Part shown: in pieces, positions 17,081 through 25,231 of the stretch
How the letters are laid out: the number at the start of each line of letters is the position of its first letter
Position numbering within the stretch: the stretch's first letter is position 1
Assembly: GCF_018332715.1 (NCBI RefSeq)
Contig: NZ_BOQP01000008.1
Location: 558,001-622,000, forward strand
Direction of reading: 5' to 3'
Source: Winogradskya consettensis
GTDB lineage: Bacteria; Actinomycetota; Actinomycetes; Mycobacteriales; Micromonosporaceae
DNA length: 64,000 bases
Position numbers and translations under genes: made by a program
Notes under the pieces: model-generated
Seen by the model: only the letters and a program-made list of their open reading frames with translations
Told to the model about the DNA's origin: nothing
The model's database searches: none

Positions 17081-17941
17081 TCAACCGGCGACGTGGAGCA
17101 CCTCGACCAGGTCCCGGGTGGCCTCGATGGTCCAGATCAGGGATGCGGCCGCCGGGATGACCGGCAGGAGCAGGTAGCCGCGGCTGAGGCGGTGATTACG
17201 GGGCTGGAGGAGTTCGCGGACCCGGCGCGGAACCACACCCTGACGGGCCGCGAGGTGCAGGCCGCTCCCCCGGCCGGCGCCCGCGAGCGCGGCGGCTCCG
17301 ATCGCGAACGCCACCGACTGCCGGTCGCCGACGTGCGCCGCGGCCCGTTCGTCAGCGGCCCGCTCGACCAGGTAGCCGATCCGCGCGGCGAGGACCCGCA
17401 GCAGCGGATGCGCCGCCGCGGCGAGCCCGGCCATGCGGACGAGGCGATGGTGGCGGCCCCGCAGGTGCTCGCGCTCGTGGGCGAGCAATGCCTGGTACTG
17501 CCGCGCATCCAGCAGGTCACGCATGCCGGTGGTGACCACGATCCGCGCGGGCGGACCCTCGATGCTGTACGCCTCGGGGAGCGCGTCGTCCACCACCACG
17601 ACCTGCCGGTCGGCGGGCAGCACCGCAAACCCGGACGCCGTCGCGAGCGCCACCCGATAGCCGCGGAAGGCGTGCGCCACGGCAACCATCGATGCGGCGA
17701 GGAGTGCCACCGCCAGCCACGACACCGCCGCGTCGAACCGGGACTCCGTAGCGGGCGGCTGCGCGAACGCCTTGATCGTGAAGAGCGTGAGATTGACCGT
17801 GCTCGCCACGGCGACCCCCACGGCTGACCAGGTCAGCACCGCGGCGGCCCGCGCCGGGGGCATCCGGTCGACGGCCGGTAGCGCCACGGCGACGATCAGG
17901 GCCGGCGCCAGCATCACCGACAGCAGGAAATGATCGAGCAT
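17081..17941 (-). CDS. M56-family membrane zinc metallopeptidase (BlaR1-like)
   Basis: A 286-residue membrane protease. Two or three hydrophobic segments occupy residues 5-100. A soluble stretch then leads to the zinc motif HEREH (His155, Glu156, His159), followed by further hydrophobic segments and DLVEVLHVAG at the end. There is no penicillin-sensor domain. The ATG at 17941 follows GGGGAGGGGG; the in-frame start further upstream has no ribosome binding site. It is divergent from a BlaI-type repressor, the usual arrangement in which the protease signals by inactivating BlaI. Confidence 0.85.
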   Translation of the reverse strand: MLDHFLLSVMLAPALIVAVALPAVDRMPPARAAAVLTWSAVGVAVASTVNLTLFTIKAFAQPPATESRFDAAVSWLAVALLAASMVAVAHAFRGYRVALATASGFAVLPADRQVVVVDDALPEAYSIEGPPARIVVTTGMRDLLDARQYQALLAHEREHLRGRHHRLVRMAGLAAAAHPLLRVLAARIGYLVERAADERAAAHVGDRQSVAFAIGAAALAGAGRGSGLHLAARQGVVPRRVRELLQPRNHRLSRGYLLLPVIPAAASLIWTIEATRDLVEVLHVAG

Positions 17942-18003
17942 CGCACCCCCTCCCCACCCACGATCCCAGACTCCGACCGTGGCCGCCACGCGCGACATTA
18001 TCT

Positions 18004-18018
18004 CCTACATGCTGTAGG
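18004..18018. promoter_or_regulatory. BlaI-type operator in the M56/blaI intergenic region
   Basis: A perfect dyad, CCTACA-TGC-TGTAGG, matches the TACA/TGTA core of BlaI/MecI operators. It lies 34 bp upstream of the blaI-like start and 63 bp upstream of the divergent M56 start, so it can control both. A near-identical copy is found at 19089-19103. Confidence 0.85.
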
Positions 18019-18051
18019 TCGCCTGGGACGGTATCGTGGCGGCGGAGGTCG

Positions 18052-18438
18052 GTGACTGTGACGACGAAGGACGGGCGCCGCGCGCCCGGCACCCTCGAGG
18101 CCGGGGTGATGGAGGTCCTGTGGGCCGCGGGCGAGCCCCTGACCGCGGCGGACGTGCAGCGTGAGGTCGGTGGCGAGCTCGCCTACAACACCGTGCAGAC
18201 GATCCTGATCCGCCTGCACGAGAAGAAGGTCGTCGAGCGGCGCAGGGCCGGGCGGGGCCACCTCTACTGGCCGGTCGAGGATGCCGCCACCGCGGCCGCG
18301 TCGCAGATGCGGGCCGCGCTCGCCGACCGGCCCGACCGGCACGCGGTGCTGCAGCAGTTCGCCGCGTCGCTCGACGACTCCGACGCCGAGGTGCTGCGGA
18401 AACTCCTGGCCGACGCCGAGCGCAGGCGCCCCACGTAA
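18052..18438 (+). CDS. BlaI/MecI/CopY-family transcriptional repressor
   Basis: A 128-residue winged-helix repressor. The wHTH occupies residues 12-80 (LEAGVMEVLWAAGEPLTAADVQ, YNTVQTILIRLHEKKVVERR) and a C-terminal helical dimerisation segment covers 90-128 (DDSDAEVLRKLLADAE). GTG at 18052 follows GGAGGT. The stop at 18438 is only 3 bp from the end of the convergent DedA gene. Operators sit in front of the divergent M56 gene and the DedA gene. Confidence 0.9.
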   Translation: MTVTTKDGRRAPGTLEAGVMEVLWAAGEPLTAADVQREVGGELAYNTVQTILIRLHEKKVVERRRAGRGHLYWPVEDAATAAASQMRAALADRPDRHAVLQQFAASLDDSDAEVLRKLLADAERRRPT

Positions 18439-18441
18439 CGG

Positions 18442-19056
18442 TCAGCGCACCCGGCTGCGACTGCGGCTGCGCAGGAGTTCGATCGCGACCGGGATCACGG
18501 AGACCAGGACGATGCCGATCAGGATGAACTCGATGTTGTTCCTCACGAACGCGATCTGGCCGAGGAAGTAGCCGAGGATCGTCACGCCGCAGCCCCACAG
18601 CGTGCCGCCGACGACGTTGTAGGTCAGGAAGCTGCGGTAGTGCATGTGGCCGGCGCCGGCGACGATCGGGGTGAACGTACGCACGATCGGCACGAACCGG
18701 GCGAGGACGATCGAGCGGGCACCGTACCGCTGAAAGAAGTCCTTGGCCCTGGTCAGGTTCTCCTGCTTTAACAGCCGTGAATCGGGCCGGCGGAACAGGG
18801 CCGGGCCGAAGCGCCGCCCGAACAGGTAACCGAACTGGTCACCGGCCACCGCCGCGATCGAGATCAGCAGGCACATCAGCCACAGCGGCTGATGCAGGTA
18901 GGTGCCGCCGGCGACCAGCAGGCCCGCGGTGAACAGCAGCGAGTCGCCGGGCAGGAAGAACCCGATCAGCAGGCCGGACTCCGCGAACACCAGCGCCAGG
19001 ATGCCGGCCAGGCCGAACGTGGAGATGAGCCATTCCGGATCCAGGAACGACGGCAT
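18442..19056 (-). CDS. DedA-family membrane protein
   Basis: A 204-residue polytopic protein with the DedA signature region: FFLPGDSLLFTAGLL, a cytoplasmic stretch with GYLFGRRFGPALFRR, the FFQRYGARSIVLARFVPIVR motif and a C-terminal transmembrane helix. DedA proteins act as lipid flippases or scramblases in envelope homeostasis. A BlaI-type operator lies 33 bp upstream of its ATG at 19056, placing it in the neighbouring BlaI regulon. Confidence 0.9.
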   Translation of the reverse strand: MPSFLDPEWLISTFGLAGILALVFAESGLLIGFFLPGDSLLFTAGLLVAGGTYLHQPLWLMCLLISIAAVAGDQFGYLFGRRFGPALFRRPDSRLLKQENLTRAKDFFQRYGARSIVLARFVPIVRTFTPIVAGAGHMHYRSFLTYNVVGGTLWGCGVTILGYFLGQIAFVRNNIEFILIGIVLVSVIPVAIELLRSRSRSRVR

Positions 19057-19088
19057 GAGCGATCCTCTCGGCAGCGAACCCGGTTAAA

Positions 19089-19103
19089 CCTACACGCTGT
19101 AGG
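19089..19103. promoter_or_regulatory. Second BlaI-type operator, upstream of dedA
   Basis: CCTACA-CGC-TGTAGG repeats the dyad at 18004-18018 with one changed base in the spacer. It sits 33-47 bp upstream of the DedA start on the minus strand, where it could block the promoter. Confidence 0.8.
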
Positions 19104-19216
19104 AGGCAGCCCCCGCGGCCCGGGAGCCACCGGCGCCTCGCCGTCGATCCGCAGGCCAGGGCTACCCGCTCGCGTTCGGCTTACACCAGGCCGGCCGCGG
19201 CCCGCCCGAGCACGAC

Positions 19217-19267
19217 TTTCAACCCGCCGGTTGACCGGCGTGCTACTTTAAACTCGGAGGTTGAAAG
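19217..19267. promoter_or_regulatory. Paired dyads upstream of the ArsR-family gene
   Basis: Two related inverted repeats precede the regulator: TCAACC-N4-GGTTGA (19219-19234) and CTTTAAAC-N6-GTTGAAAG (19246-19267, one mismatch). The second overlaps the ribosome binding region of the ATG at 19276. The shared GTTGAAA half-sites suggest autorepression by the ArsR protein. Confidence 0.65.
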
Positions 19268-19275
19268 GAGACGCG

Positions 19276-19632
19276 ATGGACGAGCTGTCCCGGGTGTTCG
19301 CCGCGCTGGCGGATCCGACCAGGCGCGACATGGTGACCCGGCTGGCGGCGGGCGACGCGACGGCGAATCAGCTCGCCGAGCCGTATGCGATGTCACTTCA
19401 GGCGGTCTACAAGCACGTGAAGGTGCTGGAGGACGCAGGCGTGGTGACGCGGCCGCCGGGCCCTCAGCCCCGGGCCGTGCGGCTGGAAGCGGAGGTTTTC
19501 GACCTGATGGACAAGTGGATCGAGCGCTACCGGCGCCAGGCGGAGCAGCGTTACCGCCGTCTGGACACGCTCCTGGCGCAACTGAACGACACTGAGACCG
19601 GCACCGACGAGCAGAACGGAAGCGCGGCATGA
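19276..19632 (+). CDS. ArsR-family winged-helix regulator
   Basis: A 118-residue regulator with the wHTH ALADPTRRDMVTRLAAGDATANQLAEPYAMSLQAVYKHVKVLEDAGVV spread over residues 8-55. Metal-binding cysteines are absent, as in the subgroup that controls SRPBCC/AHSA1 genes. The ATG at 19276 has AAAGGAG upstream. The stop overlaps the next start (ATGA), so it is coupled to the SRPBCC gene. Confidence 0.9.
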   Translation: MDELSRVFAALADPTRRDMVTRLAAGDATANQLAEPYAMSLQAVYKHVKVLEDAGVVTRPPGPQPRAVRLEAEVFDLMDKWIERYRRQAEQRYRRLDTLLAQLNDTETGTDEQNGSAA

Positions 19633-20111
19633 GCACCGTCACCGAAACCACGATCGAAGCCGACCCGAATGTGCCTGTCATCCGCATGACCCGCGAGTTC
19701 GCGGGCACGCCCGAGCAGCTGTTCCGGGCCCACACCGACCCCCAGCTGTTCGCGCAGTGGGTCGGCCCGAGCTCCCTGGTCACGCGCATCGAGGAGTGGG
19801 ACGCCCGCCCCGGCGGCAGCTGGCGCTTCGTGCACACCCGCGGCGACGAGGAGTACGCGTTCCGCGGCTGCTTCCACGACGTCCGCCCGGACCGCATCGT
19901 GCAGACGTTCACGTTCGAGGGCGAACCGGACGGTGTCGCCCTGGAGACACTGTGGTTCGACGACCTCGGCGACGGCCGCACCCGCCTGCGCACCCAGTCC
20001 CTCGTGGACAGCTTCGAGGGCCGCGACGCGTGGCTGCGCAGCGGCATGGAGACCGGCGTCAACGAGGGTTACGCCAAACTCGAGAGGATGCTCACCGATG
20101 GCTCTGTCTGA
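19629..20111 (+). CDS. SRPBCC/AHSA1-domain protein
   Basis: A 160-residue START/Bet v1-like protein. Family features are the MTREFAGTPEQLFRAHTDPQLFAQWVGP opening (residues 19-46), EEWDARPGGSWRFV, and the C-terminal helix around GMETGVNEGYAKLERML. The fold binds a hydrophobic ligand; in this operon type the function is not known. It is coupled to the ArsR gene, and its last 14 bp overlap the next gene. Confidence 0.88.
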   Translation: MSTVTETTIEADPNVPVIRMTREFAGTPEQLFRAHTDPQLFAQWVGPSSLVTRIEEWDARPGGSWRFVHTRGDEEYAFRGCFHDVRPDRIVQTFTFEGEPDGVALETLWFDDLGDGRTRLRTQSLVDSFEGRDAWLRSGMETGVNEGYAKLERMLTDGSV

Positions 20112-20700
20112 CCAGCCCGCCGAACGCCACCGGGAGATCGGCCGCGCGTTCACCGACCGGGTCCACGGCACCCGATCGTGGGACGTCCCCTCGCCGGTCG
20201 CCGAATGGACCGCCCGCGACGTGGTGCGCCACCTCACGACCTGGTTCCCCGCATTCCTCGCCGGCGGCAGTGGCATCAAGCTCCCGGCCGGCCCGAGCGT
20301 CGACGACGACCCGGCCGGAGCGTGGCAGACCCAGGTCGACGCCGTCCAGGCAGTGCTCGACGACCCGGCAACCGCCGGCCTGGTCCTGAGCAACCCCCAC
20401 ATCGGCGAGATCCCCCTGGACCGCGCGATCAACCAGTTCTACACGGCCGACGTCCTCATGCACACGTGGGACCTCGCCCGCGCCACCGGCCAGGACGACC
20501 ACCTCGACCCTGGCTTCTGCGCCGAGATGCTGGCCGGCATGGAACCGATCGAGGACATCATGCGCGGGTCCGGCCAGTACGGCCCCCGCGTCCCCGTCAA
20601 GGACGACGCCGACGCCCAGACCAGGATGCTCGGCTTCATCGGCCGGGACCCGGACTGGCGGATGCCTGACGTCGCTCAGCCGGAGGATCCGCGGGGCTGA
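20098..20700 (+). CDS. TIGR03086-family protein (DinB/mycothiol maleylpyruvate isomerase-like)
   Basis: A 200-residue protein with the N-terminal helix HREIGRAFTDRVHGT, the SPVAEWTARDVVRHLTTWFP region and the DVLMHTWDLARATGQ motif. The conserved histidines of these segments usually bind a metal in DinB-fold, mycothiol-dependent enzymes. Its ATG at 20098 lies inside the SRPBCC gene, so it completes an ArsR-SRPBCC-DinB operon. The enzymatic substrate is unknown. Confidence 0.85.
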   Translation: MALSDQPAERHREIGRAFTDRVHGTRSWDVPSPVAEWTARDVVRHLTTWFPAFLAGGSGIKLPAGPSVDDDPAGAWQTQVDAVQAVLDDPATAGLVLSNPHIGEIPLDRAINQFYTADVLMHTWDLARATGQDDHLDPGFCAEMLAGMEPIEDIMRGSGQYGPRVPVKDDADAQTRMLGFIGRDPDWRMPDVAQPEDPRG

Positions 20701-20739
20701 GCTCGGCGAAGACGGCGGCGCCGGTCCCCCACGGCGGGG

Positions 20740-21468
20740 TCAGTCGCCCACGTGGGCCGCGGCGGCGAGGATCGTGTCGATCGTGGTCCGCGGCTGCGAC
20801 ACCATCGACACGTGCGAGCCGTCGACCTCGGTGATCTTCGCGCCGGCCCGCTCCGCCATCGAGCGCTGCACCGCCGGCGGGATGACCTTGTCCTCGGTGC
20901 CGACCACGGCCCAGCTCGGCAGGGACTTCCACGCGGCGGTGACCGACGGGGTGGTGTTGGCGCTCAGGGTGATCGGCCGCTGGCCCGCGGCGATCAGCCA
21001 CCGGTCCGCCTCGGGCAGGTCCTGGGCGAAGAAGTCGTGCACGGTGCCGGGCTTCAGGAACGCCTCCGCGTCACCCTCCGGCGCGCCCGGATACCCGGCG
21101 ATGTCGAGCACGGTCGTCGGGTCGGGCACATCGAGCGCCGACCCCGAGCCACCCAGGATCTGGAAGACGAACTCCCCCTCGTCGGGGATGAACGCGTCGA
21201 CGTAGACCAAGGCCCGCACGTCACCACCGCCGGTCGCGGCGTTGGTGATCACAAACCCGCCGTAGGAATGCCCGGCCAGCACCACCGGCCCGCTGGTCCG
21301 CTGAGCCAGGAACGACGAGATGTACGCGGCGTCGCCCGCCGGCCCGCGCAACAGGTTCGGCGGCGCGAACACGGTGAACCCCTGCCCCCGCAACTCGGCC
21401 GCGACAGCATTCCAGCTGGACGCGTCGGCCCAAGCCCCGTGCACAAGAACAATCGTCGGTTTCGCCAC
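20740..21468 (-). CDS. Alpha/beta hydrolase
   Basis: A 242-residue hydrolase with HGAWADASSW after the first strand, the nucleophile elbow GHSYGG, an acid-bearing strand near VVGTEDKVIPP and the catalytic histidine in DGSHVSM. The triad is complete. The pattern matches small actinobacterial esterases of the methylesterase/hydroxynitrile-lyase-like type. GTG at 21468 follows GGGGAGA with suitable spacing; the frame extends upstream without support. Substrate unknown. Confidence 0.88.
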   Translation of the reverse strand: MAKPTIVLVHGAWADASSWNAVAAELRGQGFTVFAPPNLLRGPAGDAAYISSFLAQRTSGPVVLAGHSYGGFVITNAATGGGDVRALVYVDAFIPDEGEFVFQILGGSGSALDVPDPTTVLDIAGYPGAPEGDAEAFLKPGTVHDFFAQDLPEADRWLIAAGQRPITLSANTTPSVTAAWKSLPSWAVVGTEDKVIPPAVQRSMAERAGAKITEVDGSHVSMVSQPRTTIDTILAAAAHVGD

Positions 21469-21540
21469 GTCGGTCTCCCCTGCTGCAGCCGGTCGGTCAC
21501 TCCATCCTGGACCCGGACAGCGCCCCGGCAAACAGTCCGA

Positions 21541-21912
21541 TCAGCTTTTCCGCGGGTCACCCCGGTCATATCGGTACGCAGTCCCGGTCACCAACCGCAC
21601 ATCCCCCGCACCGATCAGCCCGGACAAGGCGCGACCGGCCGCATCCTGCTCGTCGTGGTCGAACGCGACGATCAGCGACGCGTCCCCGGCCGCCTGCCGC
21701 AGCACGAAGTCCCGCTCGGCATCGCTGGGCTCCCGGAACACCGCATGATGAAACAGCGCCGGGCACTGCACGAACCCCACATCACTGAAGACGACCTCAA
21801 GCCCGTGGTGGTACGTGAGATCCGTGCTCGCGGCCAGCGTCAGCGCCCCCGCGTTCCACGTCATGATCTCCCAGTCCCACCACTGCCCCTCGGGCAATTC
21901 CAGCGCCGTCAC
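21541..21912 (-). CDS. Hypothetical protein, 123 aa
   Basis: A 123-residue soluble protein I do not recognise. It has an aromatic-rich N-terminal half (GQWWDWEIMTW) and later an acidic stretch around FDHDEQDAAG. Codon use matches neighbouring genes and the start overlaps the EamA gene stop by 4 bp (ATGA), which supports it as real and coupled to that transporter. Confidence 0.65.
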   Translation of the reverse strand: MTALELPEGQWWDWEIMTWNAGALTLAASTDLTYHHGLEVVFSDVGFVQCPALFHHAVFREPSDAERDFVLRQAAGDASLIVAFDHDEQDAAGRALSGLIGAGDVRLVTGTAYRYDRGDPRKS

Positions 21913-22820
21913 GGCCGCGAGTCTGTCAGAACGCGCCGGGTGCGGGCGCGCTGAATCGCGACGACGCAGGCGAGGACCAGCACCGCCGTGGCGATCGTGG
22001 CCGGGGTGACGGGTTCGGCGAGCAGCCAGGCCGACCAGAGCAGGGTGAGGATCGGCTGGGCGAGCTGGAGCTGGCCGACGCGGGCGATGCCGCCGAGGGC
22101 GAGGCCGGCGTACCAGGCGAAGAAGCCAAGGAACATCGAGACCGTCGTCAGGTACGCGAACGCCGACCAGCCGGCAGCCCCCGTGTGCGGCGGATGGGAC
22201 GCCGCGGCGACGACGGTAACGGGCAGCGTGACCGGGAGGGCGAGGAGCAGCGCCCAGCAGATGGTTCGGGCACCGCCGAGCTCACGGGAAAGGGCGCCGC
22301 CCTCGGCGTACCCGAGAGCGCACAGGACGACCGCCGCCAAGAGGAAGAGATCCGCGGGGTTGAGGCCGCCGTGGACGGTGCCGGTGGCGATCAGGAACGT
22401 GAGCACCAGCAGCAGGCCGCTCAGGCCGGCGACCCAGAAGAGCGGCGGCGGGCGTTCCCCGGCGCGCAGGACGGCGAAGATCGCGGTCATGGCGGGCAGG
22501 ACGGTGACGACGACCGCGCCGTGGGCAGCGGTCTGGGTGGTCAGCGCCAGCGACGTGAACAGCGGGAACCCGACGATGACACCCAGCGCGACGATCGACA
22601 GGCGCCACCACTGGCTTCGGGCAGGCCGCGGGGCCCGGTTCGGATACAGGTACGCCGAAGCGAGCACCGCCGCCCCGGCTGCCCGCCCGAACGCCACGAA
22701 CCACGGGTCGAGGTCCCGGACGGCGACCCGGGTGGCGGGGAGCGTCAGGCTGAACGCGAGCACTCCCAGCGCCCCGAGCGTTATCGCTTTCCGGCCTGTA
22801 GCGCTACTCTTGCTTCTCAT
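21909..22820 (-). CDS. EamA/DMT-family transporter
   Basis: A 303-residue exporter-type membrane protein with about ten transmembrane helices in two EamA repeats (residues 15-145 and 155-290). Proteins of this family export amino acids or other metabolites. The ATG codon occupies 22818-22820 and overlaps, on the opposite strand, the ATG of the MocR regulator at 22819. MocR proteins commonly regulate a divergent transporter, so this is the likely target. Confidence 0.88.
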   Translation of the reverse strand: MRSKSSATGRKAITLGALGVLAFSLTLPATRVAVRDLDPWFVAFGRAAGAAVLASAYLYPNRAPRPARSQWWRLSIVALGVIVGFPLFTSLALTTQTAAHGAVVVTVLPAMTAIFAVLRAGERPPPLFWVAGLSGLLLVLTFLIATGTVHGGLNPADLFLLAAVVLCALGYAEGGALSRELGGARTICWALLLALPVTLPVTVVAAASHPPHTGAAGWSAFAYLTTVSMFLGFFAWYAGLALGGIARVGQLQLAQPILTLLWSAWLLAEPVTPATIATAVLVLACVVAIQRARTRRVLTDSRP

Positions 22821-24204
22821 GAATGACGGTAACGCAGCCGATCGCGTTATCCAAGATCTGCGTCGGCTCGTGGCAGCGGCGGGTCCTGGTGCACGGCTGC
22901 CCTCGGTGCGGGAGCTGACCGCCCGGCATCACGCCTCACCGGTCACTGTCGCCGGGGCGATCCGGCAGCTCGTGGCGCAGGGCCTGGTGGAGGCCCGGCC
23001 GGGCAGGGGCACGTTCGTGGCCGATCGACCCGCCGCGGGTCACGCCCCGGATCTGTCGTGGCAGACCGTCGCGCTCGGCGCCCGCAAGCCGGGCGAGCGG
23101 GAGATGCAGGCGTTACTGGCGTTACCGCGTCCGGGCGCGATTCCGCTGACCGGCGGTTACCTCGACGCCGACCTTCAGCCCACCGCCGCACTCGGTGCCG
23201 CACTGGCGCGGGCCGCCCGGCAACCGAGCGCCTGGCAGCGTGGGCCCGCCGAGGGCCGCGACGACCTGCGCGCCTGGTTCGCGCGGGAGACCGGGTCCGG
23301 GCTGCGGGCCGACGACATGGTGATCTGCCCGGGTGGGCAGGCCGCGCTCTCCTCGGCGTTGCGCGCGCTCACCGCGCCCGGTGACACGCTTCTCGTGGAG
23401 TCCCCGACCTATCTGGGGGCGCTGGCCACGGCACGGGCCGCCGGCCTGCGGGTGGTCCCGGTCCCTGCCGACCACGATGGCGTACGCCCGGACCAGCTCG
23501 CCGCCGCTTTCTCGCGCACCGGAGCACGGCTCTTCTACTGCCAGCCGCTGCACGCCAACCCGACGGGCGCGAGCCTGGTGGCCCACCGCCGGATTCAGAT
23601 CGCGGATACCGTACGCGAAGCAGGCGCTTTTCTGATCGAAGACGACTACGCCCGTGACCTCACCATCGACGGCGACGCCCCTGCCCCGCTGGCCGCCGCC
23701 GATCCGGACGGCCACGTCATCTACCTTCGATCGCTGACCAAATCCGCGGCGCCCGGCCTGCGCATTGCGGCGATCGGCGCACGCGGCCCGGCGGGCGCCC
23801 GGCTCCGCTCCGCCCGGCTGCTCGACGACCTGTACGTCTCCGGTCCCCTGCAACAGGCCACCCTCGAGCTCGTGACCGCTCCCGCCTGGGCGCGCCACCT
23901 GCGTACCCTCCGGATTGCTCTGCGCGACCGCCGCGACGCCCTCCTCACGGCCCTGCACCGCCACCTGCCTGATCTGGTCCCGCAGCTGATCCCCCGCGGC
24001 GGCCTCCACCTGTGGGTTCAGCTCCCCGACGGCACGGACGACGTCGCCCTGGCCACGACAGCCGCCGCCGAGGGCGTATCGGTCTTCCCCGGCCGCCCCT
24101 GGTACGCCGCCGAACCCCCGGCCCCGCACCTGCGCCTCACCTACGCCGCCGCCCCACCCGACCGCATGGACGAAGCCGTCCGCCGCCTGGCCCGGAGCGT
24201 CTGA
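22819..24204 (+). CDS. MocR-type GntR regulator with PLP aminotransferase-like domain
   Basis: A 461-residue fusion. The GntR winged helix (residues 5-75) contains LPSVRELTARHHASPVTVAGAIRQL and GLVEARPGRGTFV. The fold-type I aminotransferase-like domain (about 95-461) has CPGGQAALSSAL, the HANPTGAS loop and the PLP lysine in RSLTKSAAPGLRI. Such proteins use PLP as an effector rather than as a transaminase cofactor. The start codon overlaps the divergent EamA start. A TACTCT hexamer at 22805-22810 would place transcription initiation at the ATG, so a leaderless message is likely. Confidence 0.88.
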   Translation: MNDGNAADRVIQDLRRLVAAAGPGARLPSVRELTARHHASPVTVAGAIRQLVAQGLVEARPGRGTFVADRPAAGHAPDLSWQTVALGARKPGEREMQALLALPRPGAIPLTGGYLDADLQPTAALGAALARAARQPSAWQRGPAEGRDDLRAWFARETGSGLRADDMVICPGGQAALSSALRALTAPGDTLLVESPTYLGALATARAAGLRVVPVPADHDGVRPDQLAAAFSRTGARLFYCQPLHANPTGASLVAHRRIQIADTVREAGAFLIEDDYARDLTIDGDAPAPLAAADPDGHVIYLRSLTKSAAPGLRIAAIGARGPAGARLRSARLLDDLYVSGPLQQATLELVTAPAWARHLRTLRIALRDRRDALLTALHRHLPDLVPQLIPRGGLHLWVQLPDGTDDVALATTAAAEGVSVFPGRPWYAAEPPAPHLRLTYAAAPPDRMDEAVRRLARSV

Positions 24205-24268
24205 TGAGTTTTCGCGCCGTGGCCCGTCTTACCTGGGACGGGACATGACGAGACGCGAGGATGACGTG

Positions 24269-25231
24269 ATGAGTGCGGACATGCTGCTGGAGGAGCCCGC
24301 TTTCGCGGGGCTGGCGGAACGGCACCGGCGAGAGTTGCACGTGCACTGCTACCGGATGCTCGGATCGTTCGAGGACGCCGAGGACACCGTGCAGGAGACG
24401 TTCCTGCGGGCCTGGCGGCGGCGGGAGACGTACGAGGGCCGGTCGACGGTCCGGGCGTGGCTGTACCGGATCGCCACGAACGCCTGCCTGGACCTGCTCG
24501 CCAAGTGCCGGCCGGAACCCGCCACCGGGGGTGAGGTGCTGTGGCTCCAGCCCTACCCCGACCGGCTGCTCGACGAACTGCCCGCGGCGGACGCGGACGA
24601 GCCGGAGACCATGGCCGTCGCGCGGGAGACGATCGAGCTGGCGTACGTGGTCGCGGTCCAGCACCTCGCACCACGCCCGCGGGCCGTGCTGATCCTGCGG
24701 GACGTGCTCGGCTGGCCGGCGAAGGACGTCGCGGACCTGCTCGGCGACACCGTCAACTCCGTGAACAGCGCGCTGCAACGGGCCCGCGCCGGCATGCGCG
24801 AACACCTGCCCGCCGAGCGGCAGGACTGGGCCTGCGGCGAGGACTCCGGTACGCGCGAGCTGGTACGCCGCTTCACCGACGCCAGCGTGGCCACGGACAT
24901 CGCCGGGCTCACCGCACTGCTGCGCGCCGACGCCCGTTCCGCCATGCCGCCGACGCCGGGCCTGCACCTCGGCCGCGACGCGGTGATCAGCGACTGGGCC
25001 GGGGACGGCTTCGAGGATCTGGGACGCCTGCGCGCCGTCGCCACGTCGGTGAACCGGCAGCCCGCCGTCGCCTTCTACCTGTGGCAGGAAGAGTCGGGCG
25101 CTTTCCTGCCGCTGACCATCGACGTCCTGCGCATCTCCGGCGGGGCGATCACCGAGGTCTTCATCTTTCACGACGACCGGTTCCCGGTTCTCGGCCTGCC
25201 GGACCATCTGCCCGCGGACGGCACGAAATGA
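24269..25231 (+). CDS. ECF sigma factor with SnoaL-like C-terminal domain (SigG/TIGR02960-like)
   Basis: A 320-residue extracytoplasmic-type sigma factor. Region 2 covers about 10-80 (HCYRMLGSFEDAEDTVQETFLRAWR) and region 4 about 125-185 (LGWPAKDVADLLGDTVNSVNSALQRAR). A SnoaL/NTF2-like domain follows (about 190-320), which in such factors controls activity in place of a separate anti-sigma protein. I prefer ATG 24269 because GAGG lies 8 nt upstream; ATG 24245 in the same frame is possible. Its stop overlaps the DUF6069 start. Confidence 0.88.
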   Translation: MSADMLLEEPAFAGLAERHRRELHVHCYRMLGSFEDAEDTVQETFLRAWRRRETYEGRSTVRAWLYRIATNACLDLLAKCRPEPATGGEVLWLQPYPDRLLDELPAADADEPETMAVARETIELAYVVAVQHLAPRPRAVLILRDVLGWPAKDVADLLGDTVNSVNSALQRARAGMREHLPAERQDWACGEDSGTRELVRRFTDASVATDIAGLTALLRADARSAMPPTPGLHLGRDAVISDWAGDGFEDLGRLRAVATSVNRQPAVAFYLWQEESGAFLPLTIDVLRISGGAITEVFIFHDDRFPVLGLPDHLPADGTK

